64,000 bases of DNA, taken from the NCBI RefSeq assembly GCF_026810445.1, contig NZ_CP113949.1:1116001-1180000 (forward strand), read 5' to 3'. This document shows positions 1-8,695 of this stretch, one piece after another. This DNA is from Pseudomonas sp. BSw22131 (GTDB lineage Bacteria > Pseudomonadota > Gammaproteobacteria > Pseudomonadales > Pseudomonadaceae). Both the position numbers and the translations under genes were made by a program. Within the stretch, counting starts at the first letter, position 1; each line of letters opens with the position of its first letter. The notes under the pieces are model-generated. The model made no database searches. It had not been told where the DNA came from and worked only from the letters and a program-made list of their open reading frames with translations.

Positions 1-287
1 ACTTTCGCGCCCGGAATCAGACTCAGCACACCATCGAGCATGCCGATACCGGCGCGCAGAATCGGCACCACGGTGATCTTCTTGCCGGCGATTTTCTCGA
101 CCTGGACAGTGCCAGCCCAACCCTGAATGTCGTAGGTTTCCAGCGGCAGGTCTGCGGTTGCTTCGTAGGTCAGCAAGGCGCCGACTTCCTGCGCCAGTTC
201 ACGGAAATTCTTGGTGCTGATATCGGCACGGCGCATCAGGCCGAGCTTGTGACGGATCAGCGGATGGCGGATCTCACGAATGGGCAT
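1..287 (-). CDS. upp: Uracil phosphoribosyltransferase (N-terminal part, cut by window edge)
   Basis: Cytosolic salvage enzyme making UMP from uracil and PRPP. The reverse strand reads from [19 protein letters not shown] through the Upp-typical stretch ending [11 protein letters not shown]; about 95 residues of roughly 210 are inside the window. The start is the ATG at 287. It is divergent from hpt, with about 200 bp between the two starts; the upp/hpt pairing is the known Pseudomonas order. The fold is recognised from sequence similarity only, because the PRPP-binding loop lies outside the window. Confidence 0.95.
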   Translation of the reverse strand, partial: MPIREIRHPLIRHKLGLMRRADISTKNFRELAQEVGALLTYEATADLPLETYDIQGWAGTVQVEKIAGKKITVVPILRAGIGMLDGVLSLIPGAK

Positions 288-483
288 AAGGGGAAAGGCT
301 CCAGCGGCGGGCAAAAAAAACGGCTTAGATTAATCTATTCAGCGGTTAATTGTCTTACCGGTTAGGTTCGGATTTCTTACATCATTGGAACGTCCGTGCA
401 ACGTTAGTCCAGAAACGCTTGCTCTGGCTGAACCTGATGCGTACCTTTGCCCGCTTTTCTTACACAGCCCCTTGGAGAGCGCC

Positions 484-1041
484 ATGTCCGCTGATCTCGA
501 GCATATCCGTCAAATCATGCGCGAGGCTGACTGCCTGTACACGGAGGCTGAAGTCGAGGCGTCCATCGCCCGCGTCGGTCAGCACATCAACAGCGTGCTG
601 GCAGACCGTAATCCGGTTGTCTTCTGCGTGATGAACGGCGGGCTGATCTTCGCCGGCAAGTTGCTGACGCACCTGAATTTCCCGCTGGAAGCGTCCTACC
701 TGCATGCCACACGCTATCGTAACGAGACCAGCGGCGGCGATTTGTTCTGGAAGGCCAAGCCGGAGGTCTCGTTCATCGACCGCGACGTGCTGATCATCGA
801 TGACATTCTCGACGAAGGCCATACGCTGGGCGCGATCATCGATTTCTGTAAGCACGCTGGCGCACGTGCCGTGCACACTGCGGTGCTGATCGACAAAGAC
901 CACGACCGCAAAGCGCGACCGGACCTGAAGGCTGATTTTGTCGGCCTGCCTTGCATCGACCGTTACATCTTCGGTTACGGCATGGATTACAAAGGCTACT
1001 GGCGCAACGCGGCCGGCATCTATGCCGTGAAAGGCATGTAA
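484..1041 (+). CDS. hpt: Hypoxanthine-guanine phosphoribosyltransferase
   Basis: 185-residue type I phosphoribosyltransferase that salvages hypoxanthine and guanine to IMP and GMP. The PRPP loop is visible as VLIIDDILDEGHTL near residues 100–113, and an FCVMNGG segment lies near residue 53. An upstream extension is open, but the ATG at 484 is preceded by GGAG at a proper distance and gives the usual family length. It stands divergent to upp. A REP doublet follows directly. Confidence 0.95.
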   Translation: MSADLEHIRQIMREADCLYTEAEVEASIARVGQHINSVLADRNPVVFCVMNGGLIFAGKLLTHLNFPLEASYLHATRYRNETSGGDLFWKAKPEVSFIDRDVLIIDDILDEGHTLGAIIDFCKHAGARAVHTAVLIDKDHDRKARPDLKADFVGLPCIDRYIFGYGMDYKGYWRNAAGIYAVKGM

Positions 1042-1054
1042 AAGGCTGCTGCGT

Positions 1055-1146
1055 TTGTAGGCGCGCGCTTGCCCGCGATTATGGTGTGTCATTTGCCAAA
1101 ATCAGGCCCAAGTGGCTCGCTTTCGCGGGCAAGCGCGCTCCTACAG
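1055..1146. repeat. REP doublet (inverted pair)
   Basis: Two copies of the Pseudomonas REP core (GCGCGCTTGCCCGCGA and its reverse complement) face each other at about 1056–1080 and 1123–1146. They fill the gap after hpt. The same core recurs at 6.1, 29.4 and 34.8 kb. Confidence 0.85.
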
Positions 1147-1200
1147 ATGATCGGCGCCCGTCCCATGCTAGAGTGCCTCGCACTTTTTCGGGAGGCATCC

Positions 1201-1686
1201 ATGACGTTTTCGTTTCGCAGCAAAGCGGTGCTGATAGTGGTGTTGAGCCTGCCGCTCCCCGTGCTGGCCGAGCCTATGCATGCGCAGTACCTTCCGCCCG
1301 ATGAGCTATCCGTGCGTGAGGGCGAGCCGGAGCAGCAACAATTGTTGCAGATCACCGAATATTCGGTGGTCGTTGGCAGCCAGCGGCAGTCCAGTCAGCA
1401 GCCTATCCCGGTGACTTCGCCGCTATTGCTGCGGCTCAAAGGCAAGCCAATGAACAAGGGCGCCACGGTGTCCGAAGTGCTGATTCACTTCGATGGCGAA
1501 AGCAAAAGCCTGAAAAAACCCACCTTTGACGACAAGACCCGCGCCCTTACGCTGTATTACCCGGTAGCGCAGTACCGCGTGCTGGTGGATCTGCTGCGTA
1601 ACGAAAAGGTCTACTGCCAGTTCCTCAGTTATGCCAATGGCCACGTGTGGGCGGATATCCACACCGCCGCCTTACGCGCGCGTTGA
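1201..1686 (+). CDS. Exported hypothetical protein
   Basis: 161 residues with a clear Sec signal peptide: basic MTFSFRSK, a hydrophobic VLIVVLSLPLPV core and a likely cleavage after VLA-E around residue 22. The mature part is hydrophilic with no motif I recognise. The ATG at 1201 has GGAGG seven bases upstream. It lies between hpt and the PA4642-like gene, where Pseudomonas genomes carry small uncharacterised genes. Periplasmic location is inferred; function unknown. Confidence 0.8.
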   Translation: MTFSFRSKAVLIVVLSLPLPVLAEPMHAQYLPPDELSVREGEPEQQQLLQITEYSVVVGSQRQSSQQPIPVTSPLLLRLKGKPMNKGATVSEVLIHFDGESKSLKKPTFDDKTRALTLYYPVAQYRVLVDLLRNEKVYCQFLSYANGHVWADIHTAALRAR

Positions 1687-1753
1687 GCCTGCGACCGGGC
1701 GAGGGGTAAACTGCTGGACCGTGAATGTCCCCGCGAGTCCGTTGGAGTGAGCA

Positions 1754-2041
1754 ATGCGTAAAGATAAGAAGCAGTTGATTGGCGATGAAATTGGTGATGC
1801 CCAGATCAAACTGTTCCTCGATTTCGAGCCGGTGGATGCCACTTCGCCTTCGCTGCACAAATTGATCAAGGCCTACCGCGGTCTGCGCGTCGATGATTTC
1901 GGGCGGTTTCTGGTGTTCTTCAAAGAAGCCGGCTACGACCTTGACGGCAAAGACGAACAGGGCAACGACTTCGTTACGTTGATCAAGGATCAGCGCAATG
2001 CCGAGGAATACATCGAGCTGATTGCGCAAGCTCGCAACTGA
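1754..2041 (+). CDS. Conserved hypothetical protein, PA4642 family
   Basis: 95-residue soluble protein, charged and probably helical, beginning MRKDKKQLIGDEIGDAQIK. It matches my memory of the small PA4642 family between hpt and mqo in P. aeruginosa. No signal peptide and no catalytic motif. The ATG at 1754 follows GTTGGAGTGAGCA, a usable ribosome site. Function unknown. Confidence 0.85.
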   Translation: MRKDKKQLIGDEIGDAQIKLFLDFEPVDATSPSLHKLIKAYRGLRVDDFGRFLVFFKEAGYDLDGKDEQGNDFVTLIKDQRNAEEYIELIAQARN

Positions 2042-2258
2042 TCGTAAGTGTTGCCGATGGGGCGCCTGCAACGGGCTCCCCATGACGAGGCGTCTGTCAT
2101 AAGCCGGGGAACTTGAAGTTATTACGAACCCTATTGACTGTTCCTACAGTGTCTTTCTGGTTTTCTTATTTAATTAATTCATTGTCGATGCATACTTATT
2201 TTCGTGCATTAAGCACGCTGGCGAGCAGGAAGTTTGTCATTTTTAAAAGGACTTTAAG

Positions 2259-2732
2259 ATGAATGCAGTTGAACGTTTTACCCGGCATTTTATGTTTGTT
2301 GCTTCATTGCTGATTCTCGCGCCTGTTGCGAGCGCTGCGTCTCCAACCGAGATGGCTGTGAACGTTGAAGTCTGGAACGGCACGGGAGAGGATCTTTCGC
2401 TTAGCGGTGCCAGCTGGCTTGCCCCGGGCACTGACTTGAGCCCATATGTGATCCCCGGCGACTCCGAAAACGCATCTTTTTTCGTCACGCAGGGCAATCC
2501 AAAAAAAGACTCGGCAGCATTTCGGCTGCGCAGTGACGAAAAAGTGTGTGAGTTTAAACTGGGCCATGAGGCCAGGTTTCAGTGGATGCCCGTTAATCCT
2601 GCACCAGAGAAAACAGCGAGCGCAAAATCGGTTGGCAGTGTACAGGTAAAGTGTGGCGCATCGGTTATCAAAGGTACCGACTCGCTGTCGGCCTATACAG
2701 TAAGAGTGGTAATGCAGGACATTACCCAATGA
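2259..2732 (+). CDS. Exported hypothetical protein
   Basis: 157 residues with a signal peptide ending in an AxA-type site (PVASAAS, about residue 26). The mature part is rich in Ser, Thr and Gly with a beta-type pattern and two cysteines (in EKVCEF and VKCGAS) that could form a disulfide. AAAAGGA precedes the ATG at 2259. The leader is AT-rich compared with its neighbours (about 2100–2258), which suggests an acquired or strain-specific gene. It is followed by a strong terminator. Function unknown. Confidence 0.75.
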   Translation: MNAVERFTRHFMFVASLLILAPVASAASPTEMAVNVEVWNGTGEDLSLSGASWLAPGTDLSPYVIPGDSENASFFVTQGNPKKDSAAFRLRSDEKVCEFKLGHEARFQWMPVNPAPEKTASAKSVGSVQVKCGASVIKGTDSLSAYTVRVVMQDITQ

Positions 2733-2742
2733 ATCAAACAGG

Positions 2743-2781
2743 ACTGAAAACCCCGCTGCGTGGGCGGGGCTTTCAGTTTTT
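2743..2781. terminator. Bidirectional rho-independent terminator
   Basis: ACTGAAAACCCCGC, a short loop, then GCGGGGCTTTCAGT followed by T residues. The stem is GC-rich, with A and T runs on both sides, so it can serve both the exported protein gene and the converging mqo. Confidence 0.85.
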
Positions 2782-2805
2782 CACTGATTCAGCGCGAGCG
2801 CTGAA

Positions 2806-4311
2806 TCAAGCAAAGCTGGGTGCTTCGCTGTTCTCGGTCAATTCCAGGCTCGCATCGCTCTGGGCACTGATGCGCTGATAAAGCTGCGCATCGGTTTCCA
2901 GGGCTTTTTCGCGAGCAGGGAAAATCTCGTTCAGCTTGGCAGCCCACTCATTGCGGGCTTTATCGGGGAAGCAGCGCTCGATCAGATCGAGCATGATCGA
3001 CACAGTGACCGAAGCCCCAGGCGATGCGCCGAGCAGAGCAGCCAGCGTACCGTCCTTGGCCGATACCAGTTCGGTACCGAATTGCAGAACGCCGCCTTTC
3101 TTCGGGTCTTTCTTGATGATCTGTACGCGTTGGCCGGCCACTTCCAGACGCCAGTCTTCTGCACGGGCTTCAGGATAGAAGCGCCGCAACGCATCCAGAC
3201 GATGTTCCATTGACTGACGCACTTCACTGATCAGGTATTTGGTCAGGTCCATGTTGTCACGCGCTACGGCGAGCATCGGTGCAATGTTGGCGGCCCGAAT
3301 CGACAGCGGCAGATCCATCAGAGAGCCGTGCTTGAGAAACTTGGTGGTGAAGCCTGCGTAAGGCCCGAACAGCAGAGACTTGTTACCATCAACGACGCGA
3401 GTATCAAGGTGCGGCACCGACATCGGAGGCGAGCCGACGGCCGCCTGGCTGTAGACCTTGGCCTGATGATGCTTGACCACTTCCGGGTTGTCGCAACGCA
3501 GCCACTGACCGCTCACCGGAAAACCGCCAAACCCTTTGCTTTCGTCGATACCCGACATCTGCAGCAGCGGCAATGCCGCGCCGCCTGCGCCGAGAAAAAC
3601 GAATTTGGCGTCGATTTCACGCGTGTCGCCGCTGTTGACGTCCTTGATGGTGACGCTCCAGCCGCTGCCTTTGCGGCCCAGACCGGTGACGCGTTTGCAG
3701 TATTTGACCTGAGCATCCGGGCCGCTCGACAAATGCTTGAGCAGATTGTTGGTCAGGTTGCCGAAGTTAACATCCGTGCCATGCATGATGCGGGTGGCGG
3801 CGATGGGTTCATCAGCCGGACGGCCTGGCATCATCAGCGGCATCCACTCAGCCAGTTTGGCCTTGTCTTCGGTGTATTCCATCGTCGAGAAAGCGTGATG
3901 GGGGTGCATCGCTTCGAAACGCTTCTTCAGAAACGCGATGCCTTTATCGCCCTGAACGAAGCTCAGGTGTGGCACGGGGGTAATGAATGAGCGCGATGAG
4001 CCGAAGGTTCCTTTACGGGCCAGATACGCCCAGAACTGCTTGGACACTTCGAACTGAGCGTTGATCTGAACCGCTTTTTTGATGTCGATTGAGCCATCCG
4101 CAGCCTGTGGCGTGTAATTCAGCTCACACAGACCGGCGTGACCGGTACCGGCGTTGTTCCAGGGGTTGGAACTCTCGGCAGCACCAGAATCCATCAGCTC
4201 GACAACTTCCAGCTTCAGGCTGGGATCGAGTTCTTTGAGCAGTACGGCGAGGGTGGCACTCATGATGCCTGCCCCGACCAGTACCACATCGACTGCTTCG
4301 TTATGCGCCAT
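2806..4311 (-). CDS. mqo: Malate:quinone oxidoreductase
   Basis: 501-residue FAD enzyme of the inner membrane face that oxidises malate to oxaloacetate and passes electrons to quinone. The N-terminal FAD-binding glycine motif is [16 protein letters not shown] (residues 10–25). The central [14 protein letters not shown] and the C-terminal LLGASPGAS match the MQO family, and the length is typical. It converges with the gene at 2259 and begins at the ATG at 4311. Pseudomonas species often have two mqo genes; the position beside upp/hpt suggests the mqoB type, but that is inference. Confidence 0.95.
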   Translation of the reverse strand: MAHNEAVDVVLVGAGIMSATLAVLLKELDPSLKLEVVELMDSGAAESSNPWNNAGTGHAGLCELNYTPQAADGSIDIKKAVQINAQFEVSKQFWAYLARKGTFGSSRSFITPVPHLSFVQGDKGIAFLKKRFEAMHPHHAFSTMEYTEDKAKLAEWMPLMMPGRPADEPIAATRIMHGTDVNFGNLTNNLLKHLSSGPDAQVKYCKRVTGLGRKGSGWSVTIKDVNSGDTREIDAKFVFLGAGGAALPLLQMSGIDESKGFGGFPVSGQWLRCDNPEVVKHHQAKVYSQAAVGSPPMSVPHLDTRVVDGNKSLLFGPYAGFTTKFLKHGSLMDLPLSIRAANIAPMLAVARDNMDLTKYLISEVRQSMEHRLDALRRFYPEARAEDWRLEVAGQRVQIIKKDPKKGGVLQFGTELVSAKDGTLAALLGASPGASVTVSIMLDLIERCFPDKARNEWAAKLNEIFPAREKALETDAQLYQRISAQSDASLELTENSEAPSFA

Positions 4312-5049
4312 TTAACGCGTCTCCAAAATCTGCAGCACCAAATTGACGGCATGCGTTCCCGAGGTCAGGTGCCGGGCGTAGGATGGGCGTGCCTTGCAGT
4401 GCACCCATCTTGACCCTGGTCGGGATCGCCATGTCCGATTCTTCGCAATTTTTTGCATCTTCAGCGGACGCTGCCTGTCGAGCCTGTGTGAATGCCTGAT
4501 AGATGGCATCAACGCATTTTTTGGCCCGAACAGCCATTCGACTATCGTCAAGGCGTCCGGTTGTGCAACCAAATCCGTATCGGACAGGCTTCAGACTCCG
4601 TTTATGGAGACTGCGCAGCAGCGGTCAGTCCTGTTCAAGGGGGCTGGGTCAGACGCTAACGGTGCATTTACAAACGCGTAACTATTCATTTGCTTGCCAC
4701 ACTCTTGTGAAGTTGTGAAAACCCGTTTTTTTCACGCTCTTTTGAAGACGTGAACCTCAAAAAGGGCTGCGCGATGGCAGCTCTGGCAGATCAGATGCGA
4801 GTCATGCTTGGGAGGCTTGCGGGCTGGAAAGGTTCGATCGAGTCGAGCGTTTTCTCACCGTAAGACCGCGCGCGCTGAAGGGCACATGTCTGTGTGGAAG
4901 GCTCTCTGTGGGCGATACGGAGGAGTCGATACGCGGTATCAACGATGCTGCGAGGCCCGATCAGGAGACGTCCTTATAATCGGGGGAAGATTATAGCGAT
5001 GAAACGTCAGGAATTGATCCTAATTAAATGACTTTTATTCGATCTTGAG
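4312..5049. other. Long intergenic region without a convincing gene
   Basis: About 740 bp upstream of mqo and downstream of the small gene at 5050. I see no open frame with plausible composition and ribosome site. It contains short inverted repeats: GTGAAAA/TTTTCAC at 4715–4735 and TATAATC/GATTATA at 4975–4995. The mqo promoter must lie here. Part may be decayed coding sequence. Confidence 0.5.
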
Positions 5050-5283
5050 TCACGTAACGATCAAATGCCGGGCGGTAATCGAACGCGCGCGTCGCGCAAC
5101 CCGGGCGCTGGACGGCAGCGGCTGTTGCAGCCAGATGAGTCTGGGTTCTGTGATTTCTACCCAGTCCGAACCTGTTGGCGGCGCTGCGCAGTGCTTGAAC
5201 GACAGGCAGATGCCCTGTTTGTCCAGCCGCGCGTAGTGACGATAGCGGCGGCGCAGCGAAAACAACGACAAGAGAAAGTCCAT
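5050..5283 (-). CDS. Small conserved hypothetical protein
   Basis: 77 residues, basic N-terminal half (LRRRYRHYARLDKQG), Pro/Arg-rich C terminus. GGAG lies nine bases before the ATG at 5283. It looks like a small Pseudomonas-specific protein next to mqo (PA4638-like, from memory). No signal peptide or known domain. It is divergent from the lipoprotein gene at 5462. Function unknown. Confidence 0.6.
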   Translation of the reverse strand: MDFLLSLFSLRRRYRHYARLDKQGICLSFKHCAAPPTGSDWVEITEPRLIWLQQPLPSSARVARRARSITARHLIVT

Positions 5284-5461
5284 GGCGCAACTCCGTGATG
5301 GGGACGTGTGAAAAGTGTGTCCTATGGCGATGACACCTCAGTGACACTCCTGTGGCGGAACCGTGTCCGTGGTGCCCGGTCGTATCATTGAGCTAGTGAG
5401 CGATGTCGAGACGTCGCTATACTGCGGCACATTTTTGTGCCTGACCCATGGAGAGATGAGC

Positions 5462-6043
5462 ATGCTGCGTCGCCTTTTGTTCGGTTTGCTTGCTGTTAGC
5501 AGTTTGACGTTGGTGGGTTGCGCCCACAGCCCGCAATCCCTTAGCCCACAGCCCAAGTTGAATGCCCAATTGGCACCGGTAGGTCACGGTCAGCAAGTGG
5601 TGGTGCGGGTGGTCGACGGACGTCAATCCCAGACCCTCGGGACTCGAGGTGGCCTGTACCCGGAAACCAGTTCTATCACCGTCAACGGCCAGCAATTGTT
5701 GCCACAACTGCAAGCACAGGCCGAAGCCGCTGTACGTCTGCTTGGTTTCACCCCAACCACCGGCGGGAACGGCCCGCAGTTGACAGTGACGCTGGCAGAC
5801 TTGAAATATCAGTCGCCCAAAGAGGGCATGTACGTGACCGAAGCGACCATCAGCTCAACCTTCCGTGCTGACGTGCAAAACAACGGCCGTAGCTACAGCG
5901 GTCGTTACGCAGCCTCGCTCGATCAGCGTTTCGGCATGGCACCCAACGAAGAGACCAACACCAAGTTGGTCAGTGATGTGCTCAGCGATGCGCTGACGCG
6001 TCTGTTCCAGGATCAAACCATTGGTCGCATGCTGGGTCAGTAA
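5462..6043 (+). CDS. YajG family lipoprotein
   Basis: 193-residue lipoprotein. Basic MLRRLL start, hydrophobic core and lipobox LTLVGC with the lipidated Cys at about residue 20. The following protein resembles the YajG family (VVVRVVDGR, LGTRGG segments). GGAG at 5450–5453 fits the ATG at 5462 (8-nt spacing) better than upstream ATG codons at 5448 and 5456. The residues after Cys (AHS) lack the +2 Asp inner-membrane retention signal, so outer-membrane sorting is expected. Function unknown. Confidence 0.85.
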   Translation: MLRRLLFGLLAVSSLTLVGCAHSPQSLSPQPKLNAQLAPVGHGQQVVVRVVDGRQSQTLGTRGGLYPETSSITVNGQQLLPQLQAQAEAAVRLLGFTPTTGGNGPQLTVTLADLKYQSPKEGMYVTEATISSTFRADVQNNGRSYSGRYAASLDQRFGMAPNEETNTKLVSDVLSDALTRLFQDQTIGRMLGQ

Positions 6044-6059
6044 TCCCTGGCTGATGCAT

Positions 6060-6099
6060 AAAAAAGCCCCGGTTTCGTGAGAAGCCGGGGCTTTTTGCT
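6060..6099 (+). terminator. Rho-independent terminator
   Basis: AAAAAGCCCCGG, loop, CCGGGGCTTTTT directly after the YajG lipoprotein gene. Confidence 0.9.
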
Positions 6100-6113
6100 G
6101 GACAGCTTTTTTG

Positions 6114-6201
6114 TTGGAGCGCGCTTGCCCGCGATTGAGGTGGGTCAGTCACCGCATTTGTCACAGACTGACTGTCATCGCGTGCAAGCGCGCTCCTACA
6201 T
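6114..6201. repeat. REP doublet
   Basis: TTGGAGCGCGCTTGCCCGCG at 6114 and its near-complement ending GCGCGCTCCTACA at 6200, separated by about 40 bp. The second copy has a base change (GCGTGCAAG) in the core. Confidence 0.8.
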
Positions 6202-6215
6202 CATCACGCCGCTTC

Positions 6216-6422
6216 TCAGGCGGCCTGCTGATAAAAACTCAAAAATGTATAACCCGTATCCAGATCGACGTCCGGCCAGTCGTAGTGCGCGTGCCCGCCC
6301 AGTGCGCAATAAACCAGCCAGTGACGGTCCTGAACGTTGAACGCCAAAGCATCGATCAAGGCTTCCTGTTCATCACTGGGGGCGATCAGGTACAAGCGAT
6401 CCTGGTTGTTTGCGTGCAGCAT
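6216..6422 (-). CDS. Small conserved hypothetical protein
   Basis: 68 residues beginning MLHANNQDRLYLIAPSDEQ, acidic, with several aromatic residues near the C terminus (YDWPD, YTFLSFY). A GGAG motif sits seven bases before the ATG at 6422. No signal peptide and no known domain. The spacing to the divergent gene at 6566 leaves room for a promoter. Confidence 0.65.
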   Translation of the reverse strand: MLHANNQDRLYLIAPSDEQEALIDALAFNVQDRHWLVYCALGGHAHYDWPDVDLDTGYTFLSFYQQAA

Positions 6423-6565
6423 GAAGGGGCTCCGTGAAACTGGGTGTCAGGATGAGGTGCCACACAGTGCCCGGTTCAGGTGACGTTAAGGTGACACCCG
6501 TTAAATTGCCATCTAGATCCACCAGAATCCGCGGCGTCTCTTATCCCGACGCCATCGAGGCCCTT

Positions 6566-6835
6566 ATGTCGCTGCTCTCGCTTTCTCCCGCGATGACCAT
6601 GAACCTGTTTGCACTGCTTGCGGCGGGGCCGGGCATTTGGCTGCTGCACATCACGCGGCACCGTGAACAGCGCGAAAACGCTCACCTGCACGCGCTCACC
6701 GAACAGGCGCAGATTGACGAGCCGATGCACCTGATGGACGTGCCGACACTGCGTCTTATCCGCATGAGCTACAGGATTGGGGCTGCATGTCTGGGGTTTG
6801 CATTGCTGATGTCTTGGGCCAGCACCCAGCTTTGA
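6566..6835 (+). CDS. Small membrane protein
   Basis: 89 residues with two predicted membrane segments, about residues 9–27 (MNLFALLAAGPGIWLL) and 70–86 (IGAACLGFALLMSWAS), separated by a hydrophilic loop rich in His, Gln and Glu. A longer reading frame is open upstream, but GAGG at about 6557–6560 supports the ATG at 6566. Function unknown; probably an inner-membrane protein. Confidence 0.6.
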   Translation: MSLLSLSPAMTMNLFALLAAGPGIWLLHITRHREQRENAHLHALTEQAQIDEPMHLMDVPTLRLIRMSYRIGAACLGFALLMSWASTQL

Positions 6836-6855
6836 GTGCTGCATGGACCCCAAAT

Positions 6856-6887
6856 AAAAAACGGCGCTCGAAAGCGCCGTTTTTTCA
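6856..6887. terminator. Bidirectional terminator
   Basis: AAAAAACGGCGCT, short loop, AGCGCCGTTTTTT between the converging membrane-protein and acyltransferase genes. Confidence 0.9.
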
Positions 6888-6898
6888 TGGCTCGCTTT

Positions 6899-8065
6899 TT
6901 AAAGCGGCAACCCAGCCTTGACCCGGTATTGATTGCGCACCGGTGTGGCGTATTGCAGCACCAGATAAGGACGATGCTCATCAGGGCAGCCCTGCAGGCG
7001 GCGCTCCCATTCCTCTTCGGCACGCGCCAGCTCGTCTGCCGCAAATACGTCGGCTGCACGGGGCACGTTCAGGCTCGGATCGGCATCGGCCCAGCGTGCG
7101 TACGCAAGGTAATGCACCGGGAACAACCGATAGCCGCCGAGGATCTGCCGATCCATTTCGATCGCCAGTTGTTTGGTGTCCTCAAAGGTCTCGGTGATGG
7201 GCGGCGCAAAGTTCACGTGGACGCGGCCTTTATAGCCAGTGATGCCCAGCGCGATGCTGACGTCATCTTCGCCCGGCGCCTTCGTGTAATTACCGGTGGT
7301 GGCGCGTATAAACAGCTCGCGCGCTTTGGCGTGATCGCACGGATCGTATTCGTAGCTGATCGAAACCGGCGTGAGGTTCAGCGACTTGATCACGTCCTCG
7401 AACGGCTCATCCTTGCGGCTCATGTGGAACATTTTCAGGATGGCCGACTCGGTGCGATCATCGCCGTCTTTGGCGCGTCCTTCGGCCTGAGCGATCCAGA
7501 TGGACTGGCAGTCGTTGCGGATCGAGTGATTGATGTACGCCGACAGCAAGTGATACGACGCCATTTTTTCTTTGCGGCCAGTGATCGATCGATGCACGAT
7601 AAAGCTCTTGTTCAGACGCATAAGGTCGCCGACGAAGGGCTTTTGCAGCAGGTTGTCGCCGATGGCGATGCGCGGCGTCGGCAGGCCCGCGTGGTACACG
7701 GCGTAATTGACGAAAGCCGGGTCCATCACGATGTCGCGATGGTTAGCCAGAAAAAGATACGCGACGCCGGACTTGAACTGCTCGACACCGGTATAGGTCA
7801 CACCATCGGTGGCGCGTTCGATTGTATGGTCGACGTAATGCTCGACTTTATCCTGCAGCGCCGCGACCGTGTCGATCCCGGCGAACTGGCGACGCAGTTT
7901 GCGCGCAATGGCGGGCTGGAGTACCCAGCCCAGGGTGCCCGCGAGGCGCGGGAAGCGGAAATGCGTGAGGATTGCAAGGAACGCCTTGTCACCAAGCAGC
8001 CGTTCGAGTACGGCTTTTACTTCGGTGTCGTTGTAAGGTCGGATGGCATCGAATTCGCCCATCAT
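6899..8065 (-). CDS. Glycerol acyltransferase-like protein (PlsC/LPLAT superfamily)
   Basis: 388 residues. The acyltransferase block I motif reads FLANHRDIVMDP around residues 104–115, so His and Asp are separated by five residues instead of the usual four. Block III may be represented by IWIAQAEGRAKDG near residue 190. No clear membrane span. It probably transfers an acyl chain in phospholipid or lipid synthesis at the membrane face; the substrate is not predictable. It starts at tandem ATGs (8065/8062) after AAGAGAG. Divergent from the cysteine-rich protein gene at 8193. Confidence 0.8.
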   Translation of the reverse strand: MMGEFDAIRPYNDTEVKAVLERLLGDKAFLAILTHFRFPRLAGTLGWVLQPAIARKLRRQFAGIDTVAALQDKVEHYVDHTIERATDGVTYTGVEQFKSGVAYLFLANHRDIVMDPAFVNYAVYHAGLPTPRIAIGDNLLQKPFVGDLMRLNKSFIVHRSITGRKEKMASYHLLSAYINHSIRNDCQSIWIAQAEGRAKDGDDRTESAILKMFHMSRKDEPFEDVIKSLNLTPVSISYEYDPCDHAKARELFIRATTGNYTKAPGEDDVSIALGITGYKGRVHVNFAPPITETFEDTKQLAIEMDRQILGGYRLFPVHYLAYARWADADPSLNVPRAADVFAADELARAEEEWERRLQGCPDEHRPYLVLQYATPVRNQYRVKAGLPL

Positions 8066-8192
8066 GCTCTCTTGTTGAAAACGGCTAGGGTAAAGGTGGC
8101 CGGCACCGGGGAAACAAGCCCGGGGCTGTGAATATCAAGACCGGCCTTTAAATGAGCGGCGATTATACGCAAAACTGACCGTGGAGACCGCG

Positions 8193-8384
8193 ATGCACGA
8201 AATACAACCTTCAGCCCCCTACGAATGCCCTTACTGCGGCGAGCCTGGGGAGACCACACTGGACCTCTCCGAGGGCGACAACAACTTTATCGAAGACTGC
8301 CACGTGTGCTGCCGTCCCATCGAGTTTCACCTCGAAACCGACGGTCAGCGATGGGATCTGGAAGTCCGCGCCGAGAACGATTGA
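8193..8384 (+). CDS. CPXCG-motif cysteine-rich protein (zinc-ribbon-like)
   Basis: 63 residues. A CPYCG pair (residues 12–16) and a CHVCC pair (about 36–40) make a two-knuckle metal site. Acidic between the pairs. GGAG six bases upstream selects the ATG at 8193. Its stop overlaps the next start (TGATG), so the two genes are translationally coupled. Function unknown; a small metal-binding protein. Confidence 0.85.
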   Translation: MHEIQPSAPYECPYCGEPGETTLDLSEGDNNFIEDCHVCCRPIEFHLETDGQRWDLEVRAEND

Positions 8385-8644
8385 TGCGCAAAATCTACGA
8401 GCCGGAAAATCTGATGGAAGGTGAGTTGCTTCAGGGCATGCTCGCCAGCGAAGGCATTGAAGCCCACATCACCGGCCGTCACTTGCTCGGAGGGATTGGC
8501 GAGCTGCCTGTCTTTGGTTTGCTCGGACTGACGGTCGATGACGGTCTTGCCGACCGGGCGCGCGAGCTGATCACTGAGTACAATGCCGCCTTTCCGTTGT
8601 CCGGCGATGAGCCGGACAGCTACCCCGACGTGCTGCTGTGCTGA
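8384..8644 (+). CDS. DUF2007-family putative signal-transducing protein
   Basis: 86 residues; MRKIYEPENLMEGELLQGML is the DUF2007 start, followed by the family's SEGIEAHITG and GLTVDDGLADRARELI segments. The fold is a ferredoxin-like alpha/beta unit related to PII proteins. The ATG overlaps the stop of the upstream cysteine-rich gene by one base. Role unknown; the coupling suggests the two proteins act together. Confidence 0.8.
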   Translation: MRKIYEPENLMEGELLQGMLASEGIEAHITGRHLLGGIGELPVFGLLGLTVDDGLADRARELITEYNAAFPLSGDEPDSYPDVLLC

Positions 8645-8695
8645 GTCACCTTGAGTGCTGCGTCGCTCGCTTTCCAGAAGAGTTGTCTTGAGCCC

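Noticed and set aside
1055..1146. REP pairs as a CRISPR array
   Set aside because: Repeats are in inverted pairs, not evenly spaced direct repeats, and no cas gene is in the window.
3328..3990. A long frame antisense to mqo
   Set aside because: It is the complement of a clear mqo gene, has no ribosome site, and its composition is that of an antisense shadow.
4312..4572. Short frames upstream of mqo on the minus strand
   Set aside because: No ribosome site and random composition; treated as intergenic.
6836..8131. A 431-codon frame antisense to the acyltransferase
   Set aside because: The opposite strand carries an intact acyltransferase motif, and the long frame is explained by high GC content.
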